This document shows positions 15,682 to 24,513 of a stretch of 64,000 nucleotides of DNA, in pieces. The stretch lies in the NCBI RefSeq assembly GCF_026343115.1, contig NZ_JAPEMC010000001.1, positions 4,979,501-5,043,500 of the forward strand, read 5' to 3'. The translations under genes and the position numbers were made by a program. This stretch comes from Streptomyces sp. NBC_00102 (GTDB taxonomy: Bacteria; Actinomycetota; Actinomycetes; Streptomycetales; Streptomycetaceae). How positions within the stretch are numbered: the stretch's first letter is position 1; every line of letters begins with the position of its first letter. Under the pieces are notes generated by a model. That model had not been told where the DNA came from, searched no databases, and was given only the letters and a program-made list of their open reading frames with translations.

Positions 15682-18600
15682 GTGGACGAGTCAAGAATGC
15701 GAGCACCGGTGCAGAAGAAGCGGCCGCGGGGCAAGGTCGGCACGCAGGACGTTTCCGGGGCGACCGCTCCGGTGGCGGGCGGCGACAAGCGCAGGGCGCG
15801 CGTACGCAGCCGGCTCGTGGCGGGCGTCGCCGTCGTCGGGATCACCGTCATAGCGGCGGGCGCCCCGGCGGCCCTCGGTGCCTCCTCCGACCTCAACGAG
15901 TCGCAGAACCTCGTGACCCTGGCCGAACTCGACCAGCAGGCCATCACGCTCGCGCACTCGCTCGCCGACGAACGGGACGCGATCACCGCGTACATCGCGG
16001 GCGGCCGTAAGACCTACGGCGGCAAGGACGGTGACGGCGACGACGGCGCCAAGCCGGGCGCCGACAGCCTCAGCGCCCGGGTCGACCAGCAGATCGACGA
16101 GATCCGCGAGGCCGCCCCCGCCACGCTCCGACGGGACCTCTCCACCGTCCCGTCGCTGCGCCGCGACGCGGTCGGCGGCAAGGGTTCGGCCCTCGCCACC
16201 CATCAGGCGTACTCCGAGGTCATCGCCAAGCTCCACGACCTCGCCGCCGACCTCGCCGAGAGCACCCCACCGCGCGCGGCCGCGGCCACGCGCGCGCCGC
16301 TGGCCCTCTCCACCGCCGTCGAACAGGCCTCCGCCACCCGGGGACTGCTGCTCGCGGCCCTCGCCGTGCCCAGCCCGGAGCCCGTCCAGGAGTACGACCC
16401 CTACACCGGGCTCCCCGTGACGAGCGGCGACGACGAGAAGTCGGCCGACGACCGGGCCCGGGACGAGCTGAGCGCCGCCGCCCAGCAGGCCCGGGTCCGT
16501 GAACTCGCCGCCCTGGCCGACTTCGACCAGGCGGCGGGCGCCGGCGCCCGCGACAAGCTCTCCTCCACCGTCACCGGACCCGAGGTCAACAGCGCCGACA
16601 AGTACCTCGCCGCCCTGACCGACAGCCCCGAACTCTCCGACGCCGACCGGGAGACCAGCTCCAAGAAGCTGTCGGCCGCCCTCTCCGCGCGCATCGACCG
16701 GATGCGCGGCGTGGAATCGGCGCTCGGCACCGCCCAGGTGCAGCGGCTGGAGAAGCTCCGCGACGACGACGTCACCGGGCTCGAACTCTCCCTCGCCCTG
16801 CTCGGCGGCTGCTTCCTCATCGCGGTCGGGGTCTCCACCGCGGTCGCCCGCACCCTCACCCAGCCGCTCGCCGTCCTGCGCATCGGCTCCGCCCGGCTGG
16901 CCGCCGAACCCGAGTCGGCCGAAGCGATCGCCTACCGGGGCCGCAACGACGAGTTCGCCCAGGTCGTCCGCTCGATCAACGCGCTGCACGAACGACTGCT
17001 CGCCCTGCACGGCGAGTTCGCCGGGCAGACCGGCGGACTCCGCGCGGAGCACGCCGAACTGATCGCCGGCCGCGAGGCCCTCAGCCTCCAGCGCGCCGAA
17101 CTCCAGGTCCAGGTCGCCGACCTCACCGCCGAACTCCAGCGGCTGCGCACCACCGTGCACCACACCTTCGTCAACCTCTCGCTGCGCAGCCTCGGGCTCG
17201 TCGAGCGCCAGTTGGGTGTGATCGAGAACCTGGAGGAGCGGGAGCAGGACCCCGAGCGGCTGGCCACCCTCTTCAAGCTCGACCACCTCGCCACCGTGAT
17301 GCGCCGCCACGGCGAGAACATGCTGGTCCTCGCGGGCGCCGACCACGGCCAGGGACACGCCGGGCCGATTCCGCTGGTCGACGTGGCCCGCGCCGCCGTC
17401 AGTGAGATCGAGCGGTACGAACGCGTCACGATCCAGTCCCTGCCGCCGTACGCCCAGGTCGCCGGGTTCGCCGCGGACGACCTGAGCCACCTGGTCGCCG
17501 AACTCCTGGAGAACGCGACCGCGTTCTCCCCGCCGGACTCGCGGGTCGAGCTCTCCGGCTGGCTGCTGGAGACCGGCGAGGTGATGCTCTCCGTGCAGGA
17601 CGAGGGCATCGGGATGTCGGCCGCACGGATGGAGGAGGTCAACCTCCGCCTCGCCGACCCGGCGTCCTTCCGGACCGGGGAGCCCGGAGACGACGGCGCC
17701 GGACTCGGCCTCCAGGTCTCCGCGCTGCTGGCCGCGCGCCACGGTGTACAGGTGCGGCTGCAGCCGCAGAAGACCGGCGGCGGTGTGACGGCGGTCGTCG
17801 TGCTGCCGCAGGCCCTGCTGCCGAAGGCCCCGCCCGCTGCCTCGCCGCCGCCGGTGAACGTACCGGGCGGCGCGCCGGCGCTGAACCTCCCGGGTTCGGT
17901 CGCCGAGGCGAACTCCAACACGCTGCAGGGACGTTCGCCGGCGCTCCCCGCCGGCGACCCGCTGATCGCCGCCGCCGAGCGGACCATCCGGGACGCCGGC
18001 GCCGACGCGGCCCCGGCCGCAGTCCCCGCCGCGCCCGGGGAACCGGCCGTCGCCCCGTCCCCGGCACCCGCCGAGTCCCCGGCCGAGACCACCATGCAGT
18101 TCCGCCTCCCGCCCGTTCCGGAGGCGGCCCCGGAAGCGGCGCCCGCACCGGCCCCGGAAGCGGCGCCCGCACCGGCCCCGGAAGCCGCCCCCACGCCGGC
18201 CCCGGAAGCGACCGGAAACCCGTACGCCATCGGCCCCGACCGGCACGAGCGGCCCGCCGACACCGCCGGTACGACCGCCCCGGCCGCCCACGACCCCTAC
18301 GAGGCGCCGGAGCCCCGGCCCTTCCCGCTGCCCGGGAACGCGCAGCACGCGTACCCCCAGGCCCCGCCGGTCCCCGAGCCCGCCCCGCTTCCCACGAGGG
18401 AGGCCGCGTCCACCGAGTCCGTGCCGGCTCCCCGGCAGCCCGAGCGGGTCACCGACAAGGGGCTGCCCAAGCGCACCCCCCGGGTGGTCAAGCCCGCCGA
18501 CGCACCCTCCGGGGAGCGCACGGGCAGCCTGGACAAGGAAGCACTCCGGCGGCGGCTCGGCGGATTCCAGCGAGGAGCACGTGAGGGCCGCCGGGACGTG

Positions 18601-18723
18601 GAGGCGGAGATCGCGGAAGGCGTGGAGCCCGACGCACCGATCGCGCCGGACGCACGCACCGACCTGGCCGGCCGCCCGGACGGCCAGGAGACGGGGGACA
18701 CTGTCGAGGAGGCACGCAGTTGA
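15682..18723 (+). CDS. Conservon histidine kinase-like protein (CvnA type)
   Basis: 1013 residues. After a basic start come a membrane segment (about 36-58), a large extracytoplasmic helical domain like the nitrate/nitrite-sensing NIT domain (about 70-360), a second membrane segment (about 372-392) and a HAMP region. An ATPase domain follows with the N box LVAELLENATAFSPPDS and G boxes DEGIGMS and GAGLGLQV. The last 290 residues are a Pro/Ala-rich disordered tail that includes three 24-base repeats at 18136-18207. The GTG at 15682 or the ATG at 15697 may start it. It heads a four-gene conservon, in which such proteins form a membrane signalling complex with roadblock and GTPase partners. Confidence 0.92.
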   Translation: MDESRMRAPVQKKRPRGKVGTQDVSGATAPVAGGDKRRARVRSRLVAGVAVVGITVIAAGAPAALGASSDLNESQNLVTLAELDQQAITLAHSLADERDAITAYIAGGRKTYGGKDGDGDDGAKPGADSLSARVDQQIDEIREAAPATLRRDLSTVPSLRRDAVGGKGSALATHQAYSEVIAKLHDLAADLAESTPPRAAAATRAPLALSTAVEQASATRGLLLAALAVPSPEPVQEYDPYTGLPVTSGDDEKSADDRARDELSAAAQQARVRELAALADFDQAAGAGARDKLSSTVTGPEVNSADKYLAALTDSPELSDADRETSSKKLSAALSARIDRMRGVESALGTAQVQRLEKLRDDDVTGLELSLALLGGCFLIAVGVSTAVARTLTQPLAVLRIGSARLAAEPESAEAIAYRGRNDEFAQVVRSINALHERLLALHGEFAGQTGGLRAEHAELIAGREALSLQRAELQVQVADLTAELQRLRTTVHHTFVNLSLRSLGLVERQLGVIENLEEREQDPERLATLFKLDHLATVMRRHGENMLVLAGADHGQGHAGPIPLVDVARAAVSEIERYERVTIQSLPPYAQVAGFAADDLSHLVAELLENATAFSPPDSRVELSGWLLETGEVMLSVQDEGIGMSAARMEEVNLRLADPASFRTGEPGDDGAGLGLQVSALLAARHGVQVRLQPQKTGGGVTAVVVLPQALLPKAPPAASPPPVNVPGGAPALNLPGSVAEANSNTLQGRSPALPAGDPLIAAAERTIRDAGADAAPAAVPAAPGEPAVAPSPAPAESPAETTMQFRLPPVPEAAPEAAPAPAPEAAPAPAPEAAPTPAPEATGNPYAIGPDRHERPADTAGTTAPAAHDPYEAPEPRPFPLPGNAQHAYPQAPPVPEPAPLPTREAASTESVPAPRQPERVTDKGLPKRTPRVVKPADAPSGERTGSLDKEALRRRLGGFQRGAREGRRDVEAEIAEGVEPDAPIAPDARTDLAGRPDGQETGDTVEEARS

Positions 18724-19199
18724 CTGCGCCCAGCACGCTCGGGCTGAGCACCGAAGCCCGGAACCTGCACTGGTTGCTGAGCAATCTGGTGGAGGAGGTA
18801 CCAGGAGTCCACTCGGTCACGGTCGTCTCGTCCGACGGGCTCATGCTGCTCTCCTCCGACCCCGGTCACCAGGCCGCTCCGGCCGCCGGGAACCAGCAGA
18901 GCCCGAGGGGTTCCAGCGCCGACCTCGCCACCATCGTCTCCGGCATCGGATCCCTCACCATGGGGGCCGCGAAGCTGATGGACGGCGGCGGCGTCAAGCA
19001 GACGATGGTCGCGATGGAGGAAGGAAGCGTCTTCGTCATGTCGATCAGCGACGGCTCCCTCCTCGGCGTCCACGCCACCCCCGACTGCGACATGGGTGTC
19101 ATCGCCTACCACATGGCGCTCTTCGTCGGCCGGGCCGGACATGTCCTCACCCCCGAACTCCGCAATGAGCTGCGCAAATCGATGGAGAGCTCCCAGTGA
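18720..19199 (+). CDS. Roadblock/LC7-domain protein (CvnB type)
   Basis: 159 residues, starting at a TTG (18720-18722) that overlaps the kinase stop codon, with a strong GAGGAGG upstream. The roadblock/LC7 fold covers about 12-125: NLHWLLSNLVEEVPGVHSV, the signature VSSDGLMLLSS, and a C-terminal DCDMGVIAYHMALFVGRAG. In conservons this small protein bridges the sensor kinase and the Ras-like GTPase and can act as its regulator. The 4-base overlaps on both sides indicate tight translational coupling and fixed stoichiometry. Confidence 0.93.
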   Translation: MTAPSTLGLSTEARNLHWLLSNLVEEVPGVHSVTVVSSDGLMLLSSDPGHQAAPAAGNQQSPRGSSADLATIVSGIGSLTMGAAKLMDGGGVKQTMVAMEEGSVFVMSISDGSLLGVHATPDCDMGVIAYHMALFVGRAGHVLTPELRNELRKSMESSQ

Positions 19200-19609
19200 C
19201 GTCCGCCGCCGAACCCGCCCGCAGGCTCCCCGTGCGGGGGTCCGAACGGAAGCCCGCACGGGTCCGCCCGTACTCCCTCACCGGGGGGCGCACCCGCTTC
19301 GGACACGTGCTGCTCGTCGAGACCTTCGTCGCCGCGCTGGAGGCCCCCGAGGAGCGCCGCGAGCTCACCAACGGCAACCTCAACACCCGGGTCATGCCGG
19401 AACTCCTGGCGATCGTCGAACTCTGCCGCCGTATGCGTACGGTCGCCGAGATCTCCGCCCTGCTGAAGATGCCGCTCGGTGTGGTCCGGGTGCTGCTCAG
19501 CGACCTGGCCGACCAGGGAAAGATCCGCGTGTACGGAACCGGCCACGGCGCCGGTCAGCCCGACCGCGCACTGCTCGAAAGGGTGCTCAATGGACTCCGT
19601 CGTCTCTGA
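19196..19609 (+). CDS. DUF742 protein (CvnC type)
   Basis: 137 residues, GTG start at 19196 overlapping the previous stop. The DUF742 domain fills most of it: VRPYSLTGGRTRF near the start, then a winged-helix-like half with ELCRRMRTVAEISALLKMPL and VVRVLLSDLADQGKI. The last part resembles a DNA-binding helix pair, but members are thought to act as adaptors in the conservon complex. Its 3' end overlaps the GTPase gene by 20 bases. Confidence 0.93.
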   Translation: MTSAAEPARRLPVRGSERKPARVRPYSLTGGRTRFGHVLLVETFVAALEAPEERRELTNGNLNTRVMPELLAIVELCRRMRTVAEISALLKMPLGVVRVLLSDLADQGKIRVYGTGHGAGQPDRALLERVLNGLRRL

Positions 19610-20309
19610 GCCGAAGCTCTCCGCGCCGACGCTCGCCGAGCCCGCGCCCACCGCACCGGCCCCCGCCGAGCCGACGCTGTTCACCCCGCGTCAACCGGAC
19701 GCCAAGGACCGGGCACGCCCTGTCGAGGACCCGGTTCAGGCGTGGCAGCTGGACCATACGCGCGCGCCCACCGCGACCAAGATCGTGGTGGCCGGCGGCT
19801 TCGGCGTGGGCAAGACGACCTTCGTGAGCGCGGTCTCCGAGATCACCCCGCTGAAGACCGAAGCGGTCATGACCCGGGCCAGCGAGGAGACCGACGACCT
19901 CACCGCGACCCCGGACAAGGCCACCACCACCGTGGCCATGGACTTCGGGCGCCTCACGCTCGACGACGACCTCGTCCTGTACGTCTTCGGCACGCCCGGC
20001 CAGCAGCGGTTCTGGTTCATGTGGGACGACCTGGTGCGCGGCGCCATCGGCGCGATCGTCATGGCCGACACCCGCCGCCTCTCCGACTGCTTCCCGGCGC
20101 TCGACTACTTCGAGAGCTGCGGGCTGCCGTACATCGTGGCCGTCAACCACTTCGAGGGGTCCGACCTCTACGAAGCGGTGGACGTCAGGGAGGCCCTGAG
20201 TGTGCCTCAGCACGTGCCTGTGATGATCATGGACGCGCGTAACAGGATCACCGTCGTCGAGTCGCTGCTCACCCTCGTGGGGCATGCTCTCGACGCCACC
20301 CCTGTCTGA
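19590..20309 (+). CDS. Small Ras-like GTPase (CvnD type)
   Basis: 239 residues. A Pro/Ala-rich N-terminal extension of about 60 residues precedes the G domain. The P loop is GGFGVGKTT (about 70-78), switch II is GTPGQQRFWFMW (about 131-142), and NHFE stands where NKxD would be, as in the conservon and MglA branch. It should bind and hydrolyse GTP and cycle with the roadblock protein. The start ATG at 19590 lies inside the end of the DUF742 gene. The flavin monooxygenase gene follows after 45 bases, so the operon probably continues. Confidence 0.93.
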   Translation: MDSVVSEPKLSAPTLAEPAPTAPAPAEPTLFTPRQPDAKDRARPVEDPVQAWQLDHTRAPTATKIVVAGGFGVGKTTFVSAVSEITPLKTEAVMTRASEETDDLTATPDKATTTVAMDFGRLTLDDDLVLYVFGTPGQQRFWFMWDDLVRGAIGAIVMADTRRLSDCFPALDYFESCGLPYIVAVNHFEGSDLYEAVDVREALSVPQHVPVMIMDARNRITVVESLLTLVGHALDATPV

Positions 20310-20354
20310 GAAGCGCCCCCCGATCGACGCACCACGTAAACGGAGAAGTTTCCC

Positions 20355-21590
20355 ATGCGGAAGATACTCATAGTCGGAGCCGGCCAGTCCGGACTCCAGC
20401 TCGCCCTCGGCCTGCAGTCGCGCGGGTACGAAGTCACCCTCATGTCGAACCGTACGGCCGACGAGATCCGGACCGGCCGGGTCATGTCCACGCAGTGCAT
20501 GTTCGACACCGCCCTGCAGTACGAGCGTGACTACCAGCTCAACTTCTGGGAAACCCAAGCCCCGAAGATCGAGGGCCTCGGCGTCTCGGTCGCCGGTCCC
20601 GACTCCTCGCGGGTCATCGACTGGGTCGGCAAGCTGGACGGCTTCGCGCAGTCGGTGGACCAGCGGGTGAAGATGGCCGGCTGGATGGAGACCTTCGCCC
20701 AGCGCGGCGGGCAGCTCGTCATCCACGGTGCGGCCGTCTCGGACCTGGACTACTTCTCCCGTACGTACGACCTGGTGATGGTCTCGGCCGGCAAGGGCGA
20801 GCTGGTCTCCATGTTCGGCCGGGACGCCTCGCGTTCGCCGTTCGACGCCCCGCAGCGGGCGCTGGCGGTCTCGTACGTCCACGGCATGGGCCCGCGCCCG
20901 GAGCACCCGGAGTTCGACGCGGTCCGCTGCAACCTGGTGCCTGGCGTCGGCGAACTGTTCGTGATGCCGACCCTGACGACCTCGGGGCGCGCGGACATCC
21001 TGTTCTGGGAGGGCGTCCCGGGCGGTCCGCTCGACGTCTTCCAGGGCATCAAGGACCCCTCGGAGCACCTGGCCAAGACGCTGGAGCTCATGGAGCGGTT
21101 CACGCCGTGGGAGTACGCCCGCGCCACCAAGGTCGAGCTGACCGACGCCAACGGCACCCTCTCCGGCCGTTACGCGCCGACCGTCCGCAACCCGATCGGC
21201 CGGCTCCCCGGCGGCGGGCTGGTGCTCGGCGTGGCCGACGTGGTCGTGGCCAACGACCCCATCACCGGCCAGGGCTCCAACTCGGCCTCCAAGTGCGCCA
21301 ACGCCTACTTGGAGTCGATCATCGAGCACGGCGACCGCGCGTTCGACGCCGACTGGATGCAGGCCACCTTCGACCGTTACTGGGACACCGCCCAGCACGT
21401 CGTGAAGTGGACGAACGCCATGCTCGGCGTCCCGCCGGAGCACGTGCTGAACCTGATCGGCGCCGCCGGCCAGATGCAGCCGGTCGCCGACCGCTTCGCC
21501 AACGGCTTCAACGACCCGGCCGACTTCGACAACTTCTTCTTCGAGCCCGAGAAGACGAACGCGTACCTGGCCTCCGTCGCGGGCGCCTGA
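20355..21590 (+). CDS. StyA-type FAD-dependent monooxygenase
   Basis: 411 residues. It starts with the FAD Rossmann motif VGAGQSGLQLALGL (about 7-20). GRVMSTQCMFDTALQYERDY is typical of the styrene/indole monooxygenase large subunit, and LVMVSAGKGEL and GQGSNSASKCAN fit the later FAD-contacting region. These enzymes epoxidise or hydroxylate hydrophobic substrates using FADH2 from a separate reductase; no reductase gene is nearby. The start ATG at 20355 has CGGAGAAG upstream. It lies 45 bases after the GTPase, before the first terminator, so it looks like the output gene of the conservon, comparable to the P450 found after other conservons. Confidence 0.9.
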   Translation: MRKILIVGAGQSGLQLALGLQSRGYEVTLMSNRTADEIRTGRVMSTQCMFDTALQYERDYQLNFWETQAPKIEGLGVSVAGPDSSRVIDWVGKLDGFAQSVDQRVKMAGWMETFAQRGGQLVIHGAAVSDLDYFSRTYDLVMVSAGKGELVSMFGRDASRSPFDAPQRALAVSYVHGMGPRPEHPEFDAVRCNLVPGVGELFVMPTLTTSGRADILFWEGVPGGPLDVFQGIKDPSEHLAKTLELMERFTPWEYARATKVELTDANGTLSGRYAPTVRNPIGRLPGGGLVLGVADVVVANDPITGQGSNSASKCANAYLESIIEHGDRAFDADWMQATFDRYWDTAQHVVKWTNAMLGVPPEHVLNLIGAAGQMQPVADRFANGFNDPADFDNFFFEPEKTNAYLASVAGA

Positions 21591-21612
21591 CCCGCACCGC
21601 TTCTCCTTCTGG

Positions 21613-21650
21613 CACCGTCCATCGGCAATTCGCCGGTGGGCGGTGTCTTT
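21613..21650 (+). terminator. Terminator after the conservon operon
   Basis: CACCG and CGGTG outside, CCATCGGC and GCCGGTGG inside (one wobble pair), loop AATTC, then TCTTT. It marks the end of the five-gene unit. Confidence 0.75.
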
Positions 21651-21691
21651 CGCTTGGGCGGGGGCTGTCCGTGACGAGCCGACAGTCAATA

Positions 21692-21705
21692 TTGAACACG
21701 TTCAA
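21692..21705. promoter_or_regulatory. Palindrome TTGAACACGTTCAA
   Basis: A perfect 14-base inverted repeat (TTGAAC, AC, GTTCAA) in an unusually AT-rich patch, 116 bases before the membrane-protein gene. TetR-type operators often look like this. No TetR gene is adjacent. Confidence 0.5.
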
Positions 21706-21820
21706 ATTCCCTGGCAGGATGAGTGCTGCCGCAGCCGCCCATCGGGCGTGCCGCGATGTTTCGGTGCGCCGCTCGCCGCGTTGTCCGGCGTGCCGCCGCC
21801 CTGTCGTGAGGGGGCTCTCC

Positions 21821-22687
21821 ATGGAGAGAGAACGGTCGTTCGACCGCATGATGTGGATCTCAATGCTCGTGCTGTTCCTGGAGGCGGTGACCGTCGCCAT
21901 CCTTACCGAGCTCCACGGGCAGACGCAGGAGTCTCCGAACGCGGACATCAACGCCCTGGGGCTGTTCCTGATGCCCTTCCTGGCGATACCGGGCGCCCTC
22001 CTCGGAGCCGTGCTGTCGCTGCTCCTGGTGATCCCCACCGTGCGGCTGAGCGAGGCGCTGGGGCGCAGGTTCACCGGGCGTGAGATCTGGTGGTGGGTAC
22101 CGGCGGTCGCCGCGGCCGGGCTCGCGCCGCTGGGTCTGCTCGCAGCCCTGACCGGCTTCCTCGGGCCGATCGACGCGGTGAGCGCATGGTGCGCGGCGAC
22201 GGTGCTGCTCTCCGTGGCCGCCCTCTTCACCCGCATCGCGCGCAAGGGGCTCTTCGGCAGTGTCCTGCTGTGGGGCACCCTGGCGGTGCTCGGCACCGGC
22301 GTCCTCGGGGTCATGGCCCTCGACCTCGGCATCGTCGACGCGTACGCCCCACCGGTCGTCAGCCGCGCGTCCCTGGTGGGCGAATGGACCGACGGGAACG
22401 GCGGGACCCTGACCCTGTCGGACGACGGCGTCGCGGTGGTCTCGGCCGTCGGGGACCCGGCCTACGACGCCGAGGACACCGAGGGGATGGAGCGGTGCAC
22501 CGGCCGGGGCACCTGGAGCTACGACCGCGGCGAGGGGCCCAGGGGGCAGGCGATCGCCGTCACCGTCCCGGAGTGCGACTGGACGCCGTGGGAAGTGGGC
22601 GGCAGTGACGGCCGGGTCACCGTCTACCAGTACGTCGGCGACCCGGACGCCTGGGTGCTGTACACCCTGACGAAGCTCCCCCGGTGA
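21821..22687 (+). CDS. Hypothetical multi-pass membrane protein
   Basis: 288 residues. Four to five hydrophobic segments lie in the first 180 residues, for example MLVLFLEAVTVAIL, the stretch from LFLMPFLAIPGALLGAVLSL, and LWGTLAVLGTGVLGVMAL. A soluble C-terminal part (about 190-288) contains LVGEWTDGNGGTLTLSDDG and ERCTGRGTWSYDRG. That part looks like a small lipocalin-like beta domain, probably extracellular, with two Cys residues that could pair. The ATG at 21821 follows GAGGGGG. No known function. The next gene overlaps by four bases and repeats one membrane segment. Confidence 0.75.
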   Translation: MERERSFDRMMWISMLVLFLEAVTVAILTELHGQTQESPNADINALGLFLMPFLAIPGALLGAVLSLLLVIPTVRLSEALGRRFTGREIWWWVPAVAAAGLAPLGLLAALTGFLGPIDAVSAWCAATVLLSVAALFTRIARKGLFGSVLLWGTLAVLGTGVLGVMALDLGIVDAYAPPVVSRASLVGEWTDGNGGTLTLSDDGVAVVSAVGDPAYDAEDTEGMERCTGRGTWSYDRGEGPRGQAIAVTVPECDWTPWEVGGSDGRVTVYQYVGDPDAWVLYTLTKLPR

Positions 22688-22881
22688 GTGCGGCGCGGAT
22701 GTCGCGGGAGGAGTGGAAGCGGCACTACCGGCGGATGACCCGGGTGTCCCTGCTCGTGCCGGCCGCGCTCTTCGCCCGGATCGCGCGCGAGGGTCTTCTC
22801 GCCGGCATCGCCCTGTGGGGCGCGCTGATGTGGCTGAGCGTCGGCACGCTCGGGGCGGCGGTCCACCACTTCCGGGCATGA
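22684..22881 (+). CDS. Small membrane protein coupled to the previous gene
   Basis: 65 residues, GTG start overlapping the preceding stop. It has a basic N-terminus and one hydrophobic segment. ALFARIAREGLLAGIALWGA matches the segment ALFTRIARKGLFGSVLLWGT of the upstream protein almost position for position, so it looks like a truncated duplicate of that membrane part. It may be a remnant or a small partner of the upstream protein. Codon use is normal for the window. Confidence 0.5.
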   Translation: MSAARMSREEWKRHYRRMTRVSLLVPAALFARIAREGLLAGIALWGALMWLSVGTLGAAVHHFRA

Positions 22882-22896
22882 GCGCGCAGCCCCCCG

Positions 22897-24294
22897 TCAC
22901 TGTTCGGGCGGCTCGACCGATGCGTCGTACCCCGTGTCCGAACCCTCCGACGCCCCCTCCGGCAACTCCGGCCGGACGTACGTGGTCAGCGGTACGCCCT
23001 CCGGGTCGGGGCGTACGGCGCCGAGCAGCGGGTTCGACGCCAGCGGCGACACCTTCACCACCGCGCCCGGCCTCGGCGCCTGCACCACCAGGCCGTCACC
23101 GATGTACAGCGCCACGTGCGTGGCCTCCGGGTAGTACACGACGAGGTCGCCCGGGCGCAGCGAGGAGACCGGGACGCGGGGCAGCCCCGCCCACTGCTCC
23201 TGCGAGGTCCGGGGGACGGCCAGCCCGGCATGCTCCCAGGCCCGCATGGTGAGCCCGGAGCAGTCGAAGGTGTCCGGCCCCTCGGCCCCCCACTCGTACT
23301 CCTTGCCGATCTGCTCGATCGCGTACGCCACGGCCTCGGCGCCCTGCCCGGACGGCGGCCGCGTCGAGCCGAGGGCGCCGGAGGCGACCAGATCCTGCTG
23401 GGCCGCGTCCACCTCGTCGTCCTCCAGGGCCGAGACCGCGCCGAGTTGGGCGGGCGTCAGGCCCGCGAGCCGCGCCTCCACCCCGTCCAGCGCCGTCCGT
23501 ACGGAGTCGCGTCGCCGCCGCTGCTCCGCCGCGAGCGCCCGCTGCTCGGCGAGCGCCTTGCGGGCGGCGGCCGCGAGGACCCCGGCCCGCTTCTCGGCCT
23601 TGGTGAGGCGGTCGACGGTGGCCGCGCGCCCGGCCGCCGCCCGGTCGATCACATGGCTCTGGTCGAACACGCCGGACGGGCCGTCCGCCAGCAGCAGCCG
23701 GAGGTACGCGGAGAAGTCGGACCGGTCCCGGTACTGCTCGCGGGCCAGCCGCCCGGCGTCCGCACGCCCGCTGCCGAGCGTGCGACGGGCCCTCGTCAGC
23801 CGGTCGTTCACCGTGCGGGTGGCGGCCGTCTGCCGCCTCAGCTTCTCGTCGGCCGCGTTGAACTTCTCGGTCGCCTGCTCCATCTGCCGATAGAGAGTCC
23901 GGAGTTCGGTGAGCAGGGCGGGGGTGGCGTCGGGTGCGGACAAGGGGGTGGCATCGGGAACGTCCGACGGGTCCCCGGTGCCGGCGGGGGCGTCGTCCTC
24001 CTTCTCCTTCGCGGGGGAGGGCGTGGCGGTCGCGGACGGCGTACGTCCCGCGAGGGCCTCGGAGGCGTCCACGGTCACGCCGGGGGACGGGGTGGGGGAC
24101 GGAGCGGGAGACGGGGTGGGGGACGGGGTGGGGGACGGGCCGACGGACCTCTTCGGCCGGGGGGACTCCTTCGCGGAGACCTCGGGGGGCTCGGGTGCCG
24201 GGCGTGGGTCCGGGGCGGCGCCGGACGGGGCGCGGGCGGCGACGGCGGCCAGGACCGCCGTCGCGCAGACCGCTCGCAGAAGCCTGCCTGACAC
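22897..24294 (-). CDS. Secreted NlpC/P60 peptidoglycan hydrolase
   Basis: 465 residues. The GTG start (24292-24294) has GGAGGTG upstream. A signal peptide is followed by a Pro/Ser/Thr-rich linker with SPTP repeats, a long coiled coil (about 125-300) and a C-terminal NlpC/P60 domain (about 320-435). Catalytic Cys is in DTFDCSGLT and His in THVALYIGDG. It is expected to cut the D-Glu-mDAP or a related bond in peptidoglycan stem peptides. The coiled coil probably inhibits or positions the enzyme, as in RipA-like proteins. A good -10 box and a palindrome lie about 80-105 bases upstream. Confidence 0.92.
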   Translation of the reverse strand: MSGRLLRAVCATAVLAAVAARAPSGAAPDPRPAPEPPEVSAKESPRPKRSVGPSPTPSPTPSPAPSPTPSPGVTVDASEALAGRTPSATATPSPAKEKEDDAPAGTGDPSDVPDATPLSAPDATPALLTELRTLYRQMEQATEKFNAADEKLRRQTAATRTVNDRLTRARRTLGSGRADAGRLAREQYRDRSDFSAYLRLLLADGPSGVFDQSHVIDRAAAGRAATVDRLTKAEKRAGVLAAAARKALAEQRALAAEQRRRRDSVRTALDGVEARLAGLTPAQLGAVSALEDDEVDAAQQDLVASGALGSTRPPSGQGAEAVAYAIEQIGKEYEWGAEGPDTFDCSGLTMRAWEHAGLAVPRTSQEQWAGLPRVPVSSLRPGDLVVYYPEATHVALYIGDGLVVQAPRPGAVVKVSPLASNPLLGAVRPDPEGVPLTTYVRPELPEGASEGSDTGYDASVEPPEQ

Positions 24295-24372
24295 GTCATC
24301 ACCTCCGGTGACGGTGCGGGGCCGGTCCGTGCGCCGGACGGGGTCCGGACCGGGCCGATCGGGCCCCTAAAA

Positions 24373-24399
24373 GTGTGCGAATCATATTTATCCGCTCAC
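24373..24399 (-). promoter_or_regulatory. Palindrome over the P60 promoter
   Basis: On the minus strand GTGAGCGGAT and ATTCGCACAC are imperfect inverted arms around AAATATG. TATGAT within it is a good -10 for the NlpC/P60 gene. A repressor bound here would block that promoter. Confidence 0.5.
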
Positions 24400-24513
24400 T
24401 TGGTGCCCGGCGGCGCAAGCACCACGCGGCGTGGCGCCCCGCGTCACCCCGTACGGCGGGGGCCGGAGCGCCGACCGCCGACCGCCGTCCGCCACCAGCC
24501 GGCCGCCGCCCGG

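Noticed and set aside
16031..16420. Frames of 100-150 codons inside the conservon kinase gene
   Set aside because: Out-of-frame shadows of a conserved gene with Pro/Arg/Ser-rich translations.
24380..24399. Resemblance to the E. coli lac operator half-site (GTGAGCGGATAA)
   Set aside because: Only one half matches and no LacI-type gene is nearby. The palindrome is better read as a site of its own.
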